From Streptomyces niger (GTDB taxonomy: Bacteria; Actinomycetota; Actinomycetes; Streptomycetales; Streptomycetaceae), in NCBI RefSeq assembly GCF_000718305.1, contig NZ_JOFQ01000034.1:21709-85708 (forward strand): a stretch of 64,000 nt of DNA, written 5' to 3'. The translations under genes and the position numbers were made by a program. The notes below the pieces were generated by a model. That model did not search any database. It was not told the DNA's origin and worked only from the letters and a program-made list of their open reading frames with translations. Below are positions 56,709 through 64,000 of this stretch, in pieces; the stretch's first letter is position 1, and every line of letters begins with the position of its first letter.

Positions 56709-57044
56709 GTGGCAAGTGGCAACGCGATCCGAGGAAGTCGGGTCGGGGCGGGGCCGATGGGGGAGGCCGAGCGGGGCGAGTCCGCGCCGCGCATCCGCAT
56801 CTCCTTCTGGTGCTCCAACGGGCACGAGACACAGCCCAGCTTCGCCGGCGACGCGCAGATTCCTGACACCTGGGACTGCCCGCGCTGTGGCTTCCCCGCA
56901 GGCAAGGACCGGGACAACCCGCCGGACCCGCCGCGCACCGAGCCGTACAAGACGCACCTGGCGTACGTACGGGAGCGCCGCACGGACGCGGACGGTGAGG
57001 CGATCCTCGCGGAGGCGCTCGCCAAGCTCCGTGGCGAGATCTGA
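56709..57044 (+). CDS. RbpA-family RNA-polymerase-binding protein
   Basis: A 111-residue protein. It has the N-terminal arm with [22 protein letters not shown], a zinc-ribbon-like core ([12 protein letters not shown] ... [13 protein letters not shown]) and the C-terminal sigma-binding helix [30 protein letters not shown]. RbpA proteins bind the principal sigma factor and RNA polymerase. As I recall it, the canonical Streptomyces RbpA has a different sequence (…ERALRGTRLV type), so this is probably a paralogue. The GTG is behind AGGGAG at 8 bases; an in-frame ATG at 56688 is possible. Confidence 0.88.
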   Translation: MASGNAIRGSRVGAGPMGEAERGESAPRIRISFWCSNGHETQPSFAGDAQIPDTWDCPRCGFPAGKDRDNPPDPPRTEPYKTHLAYVRERRTDADGEAILAEALAKLRGEI

Positions 57045-57087
57045 CGACGCCTCGCGCGCGGCGGTACGGACGAAGAGAAGAGTGGTT

Positions 57088-57129
57088 ACCGGCCCGGCCG
57101 GAAGGTTCTGGCCTTCCTGTCGGGCCGGT
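57088..57129 (+). terminator. Terminator after the rbpA-like gene
   Basis: Outer 9-bp stem (57088-57096 with 57121-57129) plus inner GGAAGG/CCTTCC pairing. Confidence 0.75.
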
Positions 57130-57310
57130 CGCGTTGCGCTGTTCGAGTGGCCTTGCGGGTGAATCCGGTACGGACACACGGTGTCAGCCGTTCGGCCGTG
57201 GGCGGACATCTCCCCCGCTCTCGGCCTCGCTCGAGTGGGAGGCGCCCGCATCGTCCCCTGATCAATTAGGTTGGAGGGTGGCGGGGCCGATACGAGACCA
57301 AAGAAGGCTG

Positions 57311-58972
57311 ATGTCCGAGATGAACGCAGATGGCCGCAGCAGGCTCGACCAGACGTCCGAGTGGGCGGCCCTGGGAAAGCACCGCGAACAACTCGCGAGC
57401 ACGCATCTGCGCGAGCTGTTCGACCAGGACCCCGGCCGCGCGGAGCGCTACACGCTCCAGGTCGGCGACCTGCACCTGGACTACTCCAAGCACCTGGTGA
57501 CCGACGAGACGCTGCTGCTGCTCCGTGAGCTGGCCGCGGCGACGAAGGTCACCGAGCTGCGGGACGCCATGTTCCGCGGCGAGAAGATCAATATCACCGA
57601 GAACCGCGCGGTGCTGCACACCGCGCTGCGCGCGCCGGAGTCGGCGGTCATCGAGGTCGACGGCGAGAACGTCGTCCCCGCGGTGCACTCCGTGCTGCGC
57701 AAGATGTCGGTGTTCACCGACCGGGTCCGCTCCGGCGACTGGAAGGGCCACACCGGCAAGCGCATCAAGAACGTCGTCAACGTCGGCATCGGCGGCTCCG
57801 ACCTGGGCCCGGCGATGGCGTACGAGGCGCTGCGCGCCTACACCGACCGCGACATGCAGTTCCGGTTCGTCTCCAACGTGGACGGCGCGGACCTGCACGA
57901 GGCCGTGCGCGACCTGGACCCGGCCGAGACGCTGTTCATCATCGCCTCGAAGACGTTCACCACGATCGAGACGATCACCAACGCGAAGTCGGCCCGCGAG
58001 TGGCTGCTGAGCGGCCTGGGCGCCGGCGACGAGGCCGTGGCCAAGCACTTCGTGGCGCTGTCCACCAACGCCGAGAAGGTCGCCGAGTTCGGCATCGACA
58101 CGGCCAACATGTTCGAGTTCTGGGACTGGGTCGGCGGCCGGTACTCCTACGACTCCGCCATCGGCCTGTCGCTGATGCTCGCGATCGGCCCGGAGCACTT
58201 CCGCGAGATGCTGGCCGGCTTCCACCTGATCGACGAGCACTTCCGGTGCGCGCCGCCGGAGGAGAACGCGCCGCTGCTGCTCGGCCTGCTGGGCGTCTGG
58301 TACGGCAACTTCTGGGACGCGCAGTCGCACGCGGTGCTGCCGTACAGCCACTACCTCTCGAAGTTCACCGCCTACCTCCAGCAGCTGGACATGGAGTCCA
58401 ACGGCAAGTACGTGAGCCGCGACGGCCAGGAGGTGAACTGGCAGACCGGCCCGGTGGTCTGGGGCACGCCCGGCACCAACGGCCAGCACGCGTACTACCA
58501 GCTGCTGCACCAGGGCACGAAGATGATCCCGGCCGACCTCATCGGCTTCGCGCGCCCGGTGGACGACCTCCAGCCGCGGCTGGTCGCCCAGCACGACCTG
58601 CTGATGGCGAACCTCTTCGCGCAGGGCCAGGCGCTGGCCTTCGGCAAGACGCCGGAGGAGGTGCGGGCCGAGGGCGTGCCGGAGGAGCTGGTGACGCACA
58701 AGACCTTCAAGGGCAACCGCCCCACCACCACCATCCTGGCCAAGGAGCTCACCCCGTCCGTGCTGGGCCAGCTGATCGCCCTCTACGAGCACAAGGTGTT
58801 CGTCCAGGGCGCCGTCTGGAACATCGACTCCTTCGACCAGTGGGGCGTGGAGCTGGGCAAGGTCCTCGCCAAGCGCGTCGAGCCGGCGCTCACCGAGGGC
58901 GCCGAGGTCGAGGGCCTGGACGCCTCGACGAAGGCCCTGGTGTCCACCTACCGCACGATGCGGGGGCGCTGA
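57311..58972 (+). CDS. pgi: Glucose-6-phosphate isomerase
   Basis: A 553-residue enzyme linking glycolysis to the pentose-phosphate operon that faces it. Signatures: [67 protein letters not shown] and [26 protein letters not shown]-terminal [16 protein letters not shown] 57311 is preceded by AAGAAGG; ATG 57320 (MNADGRSR) is an alternative. Confidence 0.97.
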   Translation: MSEMNADGRSRLDQTSEWAALGKHREQLASTHLRELFDQDPGRAERYTLQVGDLHLDYSKHLVTDETLLLLRELAAATKVTELRDAMFRGEKINITENRAVLHTALRAPESAVIEVDGENVVPAVHSVLRKMSVFTDRVRSGDWKGHTGKRIKNVVNVGIGGSDLGPAMAYEALRAYTDRDMQFRFVSNVDGADLHEAVRDLDPAETLFIIASKTFTTIETITNAKSAREWLLSGLGAGDEAVAKHFVALSTNAEKVAEFGIDTANMFEFWDWVGGRYSYDSAIGLSLMLAIGPEHFREMLAGFHLIDEHFRCAPPEENAPLLLGLLGVWYGNFWDAQSHAVLPYSHYLSKFTAYLQQLDMESNGKYVSRDGQEVNWQTGPVVWGTPGTNGQHAYYQLLHQGTKMIPADLIGFARPVDDLQPRLVAQHDLLMANLFAQGQALAFGKTPEEVRAEGVPEELVTHKTFKGNRPTTTILAKELTPSVLGQLIALYEHKVFVQGAVWNIDSFDQWGVELGKVLAKRVEPALTEGAEVEGLDASTKALVSTYRTMRGR

Positions 58973-58977
58973 TCCCG

Positions 58978-59235
58978 GTGCACGAGGACGCGCTCCTGAG
59001 CTTTCTGAACCTGCTGACCGCGGAGAACCGCGAGTGGCTGGTGGCCCAGCCGGCGGCCAGGCAGCAGGAGGTGGCCGCCCGTCACCTGGAGGTGGAGCAG
59101 GGCGACAAGGAGGCCGGTCTCGGCCCGTACAACACCGTTGACGAGGACGTCGAGGGCGTCTCGGTGGGCGACCTGCAGGACCCGGCGGGGCTGGCCAACG
59201 CCATGGTGCGCCAGGAGCGGGAGTGGCAGTCGTGA
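58978..59235 (+). CDS. Small conserved-looking hypothetical protein downstream of pgi
   Basis: An 85-residue, mainly helical acidic protein (opens VHEDALLSFLNLLTAENREW, ends LANAMVRQEREWQS). The GTG starts 5 bases after the pgi stop, and the frame ends just before the shared terminator, so it is probably the last gene of the pgi transcript. Third-position GC is high as for real genes. I do not recognise a family. Confidence 0.6.
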   Translation: MHEDALLSFLNLLTAENREWLVAQPAARQQEVAARHLEVEQGDKEAGLGPYNTVDEDVEGVSVGDLQDPAGLANAMVRQEREWQS

Positions 59236-59263
59236 CCCGCTGACGGCCCTCCCGGGCATGCGA

Positions 59264-59308
59264 AACGGCCCGGCCCCCACGGTGGATGACCGTGGGGGCC
59301 GGGCCGTT
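59264..59308. terminator. Bidirectional terminator between the pgi and pgl operons
   Basis: A perfect 20-bp inverted repeat (59264-59283 with 59289-59308) and a 5-nt loop, the strongest hairpin of the window. Confidence 0.92.
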
Positions 59309-59321
59309 CGTCAGCGGCGGC

Positions 59322-60104
59322 TCAGGCCGAGGCCGGCGGGTACAGGTCGCGCGGCAGCTGGGAGGCGGCCGCCTCGTCCAGCAGCCAGAGCGTACGGCTG
59401 CGGCCGTACGCGCCCGCCGCGGGTGCCTGTATCTCACCGGCGCCGGACAGGGCCATCGCGGCCGCGTTCGCCTTGTCCTCGCCCGCCGCGAGCAGCCACA
59501 CCTCGCGTGCCGCGCGGATGGCGGGCAGGGTCAGCGAGATCCGGGTGGGCGGCGGCTTGGGCGCGCCGTGCACGCCGACCACCGTCCGCTCGGTCTCCCG
59601 CGCCGCCGGGTGCTCGGGGAAGAGCGAGGCGACGTGGGTGTCCGGGCCGACGCCCAGGAGGAGGACATCGAAGGACGGGACGGGCCCGTGGTCCTCCGGC
59701 CCCGCCGCGGCGGCCAGGTCGGCGGCGTACGCCTCGGCAGCGGCGTCCGCGTCGTTGCCGTACCCGCCGTCGGACGGCGCCATCACGTGCACCCGTGCCG
59801 GGTCCAGCGGGACGCTGTCCAGCAGCGCCTCACGGGCCTGGGTGTGGTTGCGCTCCGGGTCGCCCTCGGGCAGGAACCGCTCGTCGCCCCACCACAGGTC
59901 CAGCCGGGACCAGTCCACGGCGTCCCGTGCCGGCGCCTCGGCGAGGGCCGCGAGCAGCCCGTTGCCGTTGCGGCCGCCGGTCAGGACGACGGAGGCCGAG
60001 CCGCGGGCCGCCTGGGCATCCACGATCTTCGTGATCAGCCGGGCCGCCGCGGCCTTGGCCATCAGCTCCTTGTCGCGGTGCACGACGACCTGCGGCGCGC
60101 TCAC
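59322..60104 (-). CDS. pgl: 6-phosphogluconolactonase
   Basis: A 260-residue DevB-type lactonase that hydrolyses 6-phosphogluconolactone. Signatures: VVLTGGRNGNGLLAAL, LDLWWGDERFLPEGDPERNHTQAREALL, LLLGVGPDTHVASLFPEHPA and RISLTLPAIRAAREVWLLAAGEDKA. Its GTG overlaps the opcA stop by 4 bases (GTGA). Last gene of the operon. Confidence 0.96.
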   Translation of the reverse strand: MSAPQVVVHRDKELMAKAAAARLITKIVDAQAARGSASVVLTGGRNGNGLLAALAEAPARDAVDWSRLDLWWGDERFLPEGDPERNHTQAREALLDSVPLDPARVHVMAPSDGGYGNDADAAAEAYAADLAAAAGPEDHGPVPSFDVLLLGVGPDTHVASLFPEHPAARETERTVVGVHGAPKPPPTRISLTLPAIRAAREVWLLAAGEDKANAAAMALSGAGEIQAPAAGAYGRSRTLWLLDEAAASQLPRDLYPPASA

Positions 60105-61161
60105 TTGGCGGCCGCCTTCTTCGCGGGCGTCTTCTTCGCCGCGGCCTTGCCCTTGGGGGCGTCCTCGGCGGACTGCGCCTCGGCCTCCCGCTCGGCGTCC
60201 TCGGCGGTCTTCGCCGATTCGCCCGGGAGCCCCTCCTTGTACTCGCCCAGCCGCTCCACGCCGAACTTCAGCGCGGACGCGTAGGTGTCGTCCGGGTCGA
60301 GGCGGCGCAGCTCCTCGGCGAGCAGCTCGGCGGTCTCCCGCCGCTGCAGCGCCACCGCGCGGTCGGGCTGGCCGGTCATGCACAGCGTGGCGAGCGCGCC
60401 GTCGGCGCGGTCCAGCACGATCGGGCCGTTCTTGGTCTCCATCCGGACGGCCGTCAGGCCGGGGCCCTCGGAGAGCGTCCGCTGGACGGGGACGTGCAGC
60501 CGGTCGGCGAGCCACATGGCGAGCAGCTCGCAGCTGGGGTTGTACTCCTCGCCCTCGACCGTGACCGAGGTGACCTGGCTCGGCTGCTGGTCGAGCGCGG
60601 CGGCCAGCATCGAACGCCAGGGCGTGATGCGGGTCCAGGCCAGGTCGGTGTCGCCGGGGGTGTACTGCTCGGCGCGCGCGGCCAGCTCCTGGACGGGCTG
60701 CTCGGCGGCGTAGGTGTCGGTGACCCGACGCTGGGCGAGCGACCCGAGCGGGTCGGCGGCCGGGTTGGTCGGGCCGCCGACGGGCCACCAGACGACCACG
60801 GGGGCGTCCGGCAGCAGCAGCGGCAGCACGACCGACTGGGCGTGGTCGATGGCCTCGCCGTACAGGCGCAGCAGCACCGTCTCGCCGGTGCCGGCGTCCG
60901 CGCCGACCCGGACCTCGGCGTCCAGGCGGGCCCGGGCGCGGCCGCGCGGCGAGCGGCTGACGCGCTTGATGACGACCAGGGTGCGCGAGGGGTGCTCGCG
61001 CGAGGCCTCGTTGGCGGCCTTGAGCGCGTCGTAGGCGTTCTCCTCGTCGGTGACGATGACGAGGGTGAGCACCATGCCGACGGCCGGGGTGCCGATGGCA
61101 CGGCGGCCTTGGACCAGCGCCTTGTTGATCTTGCTGGCCGTGGTTTCGGTGAGATCGATCT

Positions 61162-61165
<4 letters not shown>
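60101..61165 (-). CDS. opcA: Glucose-6-phosphate dehydrogenase assembly protein OpcA
   Basis: A 354-residue OpcA protein: IDLTETTASKINKALVQGRRAIGTPAVGMVLTLVIVTDEENAYDAL at the start and VLPLLLPDAPVVVWWPVGGPTNPAADPLGSLAQRRVTD in the middle. OpcA activates the redox-sensitive G6PDH in cyanobacteria and is always next to zwf in actinobacteria. A Lys/Ala tail (KKTPAKKAAAK) ends the protein. The ATG overlaps the zwf stop by 4 bases. Confidence 0.96.
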
Positions 61166-62694
<1,529 letters not shown>

Positions 62695-62699
62695 GAGTC

Positions 62700-63818
62700 T
62701 CAGCCCTCCGAAGGAGCGAGGCGCTTCAGCTCCGCCTCGGTCGACTTGAGCAGGTCGTTCCAGGCGGCCTCGAACTTGTCGACGCCCTCGTCCTCCAGCA
62801 CCTGCACGACCTCGTCGTACGAGACGCCGAACTTCGCGAGCGCGTCGATGTCGGCCTGCGCCTCCTGGTACCCGCCGGTCACGGTGTCACCGGTGACCTC
62901 GCCGTGGTCGGCGGTGGCCTCCAGGGTGGCCTCCGGCATGGTGTTGACCGTGTTCGGCGCGACCAGCTGCTCGACGTAGAGCGTGTCCTTGAGCTCGGGG
63001 TCCTTCACACCGGTGGAGGCCCACAGCGGACGCTGCTTGTTGGCGCCCGCCTTCTCCAGGGCCGCCCAGCGGTCCGAGGAGAAGACCTCCTGGTAGGCCT
63101 GGTAGGCCAGTCGGGCGTTGGCGAGCGCCGCCTTGCCCTTGAGGGCCTTGGCCTCGTCGGTGCCGACGCCGTCCAGGCGCTTGTCGATCTCGGTGTCCAC
63201 GCGGGACACGAAGAAGGACGCGACGGAGTGGATCTTGTCCAGCTCCAGACCCAGCGACTTGGCCTTCTCCAGGCCGGCCAGGTAGGCGTCCATGACCTCG
63301 CGGTAGCGCTCCAGCGAGAAGATCAGCGTGACGTTGACGCTGATGCCCTTGCCGATGACCTCGGTGATCGCGGGCAGGCCCGCCTTGGTCGCCGGGATCT
63401 TGATGAGCGTGTTCGGACGGTCCACCAGCCACGCCAGCTGCTTGGCCTCGGCGACGGTCGCCTTCGTGTTGTGCGCCAGACGGGGGTCGACCTCGATGGA
63501 CACCCGGCCGTCCTGGCCGTCGGTGGCGTCGAAGACCGGCCGCAGGATGTCGGCCGCGTCGCGGACGTCCGCGGTGGTGATCATGCGGATGGCTTCCTCG
63601 ACGGTGACCTTGCGGGCCGCGAGGTCGGAGACCTGCTGCTCGTAGCCCTCACCCGAGGAGATCGCCTTCTGGAAGATCGACGGGTTGGTGGTGACACCCA
63701 CCACGTGGCTCTGGTCGATCAGCTCGGCGAGGTTGCCGGACGTGATGCGCTTGCGCGACAGGTCGTCCAGCCAGATCGCAACGCCTTCGTCGGAAAGGCG
63801 CTTGAGTGCGTCTGTCAT
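62700..63818 (-). CDS. tal: Transaldolase
   Basis: A 372-residue enzyme of the long actinobacterial type (TalB-like short forms are about 316). The Schiff-base lysine is Lys140 in [37 protein letters not shown] and [18 protein letters not shown] are present. It starts 34 bases after tkt behind AGGAGAT. Confidence 0.97.
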   Translation of the reverse strand: MTDALKRLSDEGVAIWLDDLSRKRITSGNLAELIDQSHVVGVTTNPSIFQKAISSGEGYEQQVSDLAARKVTVEEAIRMITTADVRDAADILRPVFDATDGQDGRVSIEVDPRLAHNTKATVAEAKQLAWLVDRPNTLIKIPATKAGLPAITEVIGKGISVNVTLIFSLERYREVMDAYLAGLEKAKSLGLELDKIHSVASFFVSRVDTEIDKRLDGVGTDEAKALKGKAALANARLAYQAYQEVFSSDRWAALEKAGANKQRPLWASTGVKDPELKDTLYVEQLVAPNTVNTMPEATLEATADHGEVTGDTVTGGYQEAQADIDALAKFGVSYDEVVQVLEDEGVDKFEAAWNDLLKSTEAELKRLAPSEG

Positions 63819-63852
63819 GGGAATTGCATCTCCTACTTGTCGTCTATGGACG

Positions 63853-64000
63853 TCAGCGCGCGGCGGCGTCGATCGATTCCCGCGCGGCGGCGGCCACGTT
63901 CTCGGGCGTGAAGCCGAACTCGCGGAAGAGGACCTTGCCGTCGGCGGAGGCGCCGAAGTGCTCCAGCGACACGATGCGGCCGGCGTCGCCGACGTACTTG
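63853..64000 (-). CDS. tkt: Transketolase, C-terminal end (partial, cut by window edge)
   Basis: The last 48 residues: [22 protein letters not shown] followed by [25 protein letters not shown]. This is the conserved transketolase C-terminus. It is the first gene of the tkt-tal-zwf-opcA-pgl operon; the rest lies beyond the right edge. Confidence 0.93.
   Translation of the reverse strand, partial: KYVGDAGRIVSLEHFGASADGKVLFREFGFTPENVAAAARESIDAAAR

Overview
This is a 64 kb piece of a Streptomyces chromosome. The evidence is the very high GC content, frequent GTG and TTG starts, whiA, an RbpA-family protein, OpcA, a mycothiol-type DinB enzyme, and a gene order (rpsA, coaE, uvrB, uvrA, uvrC-rapZ-yvcK-whiA, gap-pgk-tpiA-secG, pgi, pgl-opcA-zwf-tal-tkt) that is the conserved core order of the genus. 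I saw no rRNA, tRNA, insertion sequence, prophage or CRISPR array.

Region by region. 1-7.8 kb: DUF4184 membrane protein (cut by the left edge), a secreted lytic transglycosylase, a DUF3068 protein, the helicase HrpB and a methyltransferase. 8-13.4 kb: rpsA with a long leader, a secreted beta-helix protein, a PAC2-family protein, coaE and a cupin. 13.9-24.6 kb: a TPR protein, DUF6343, a UvrD-like helicase, and a three-gene SNF2 / SWIM zinc-finger / XPB-associated-domain operon. 24.7-28.3 kb: a uridine-kinase-like protein, a PemK/MazF-like protein, DUF1697, an O6-alkylguanine methyltransferase and a secreted glycerophosphodiesterase. 28.6-37.3 kb: uvrB, a TerC transporter under a yybP-ykoY manganese riboswitch, a metallo-hydrolase, a mycothiol-dependent isomerase-like protein, and uvrA. 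37.7-38.6 kb: a divergent rhodanese / CstR-like persulfide-sensor pair. 38.8-44.1 kb: a probable polyol or sugar locus (PfkB kinase, LacI regulator, zinc dehydrogenase, sugar porter). 44.2-47.4 kb: a Rieske protein, an XRE regulator, and a secreted papain-like protease with a membrane-anchored partner. 47.6-52.7 kb: uvrC-rapZ-yvcK-whiA as an overlapping operon. 53-64 kb: lower glycolysis (gap, pgk, tpiA), secG, an RbpA paralogue, and pgi, facing the oxidative pentose-phosphate operon (tkt-tal-zwf-opcA-pgl) across a strong shared terminator.

Two themes run through the window. The first is DNA repair. uvrA, uvrB, uvrC, a UvrD-like helicase, an SNF2/SWIM operon and ogt lie within about 33 kb. 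uvrB and uvrC each carry a near-perfect TTGTCAGTGG(C/T)-N6-TA(G/C)GGT promoter of the actinobacterial PafBC (RecA-NDp) type, placed so that their mRNAs should be leaderless, and uvrA has a weaker copy. The second is an unusual density of short tandem repeats: at least ten separate arrays with unit lengths of 9, 15, 16, 17, 23, 24, 24, 31, 35 and 39 bp. Most are intergenic; one lies inside the SNF2 coding region.

The best candidate for an undescribed system is the SNF2-SWIM-XPB-associated operon (about 17.1-24.6 kb) with its divergent UvrD-like helicase.
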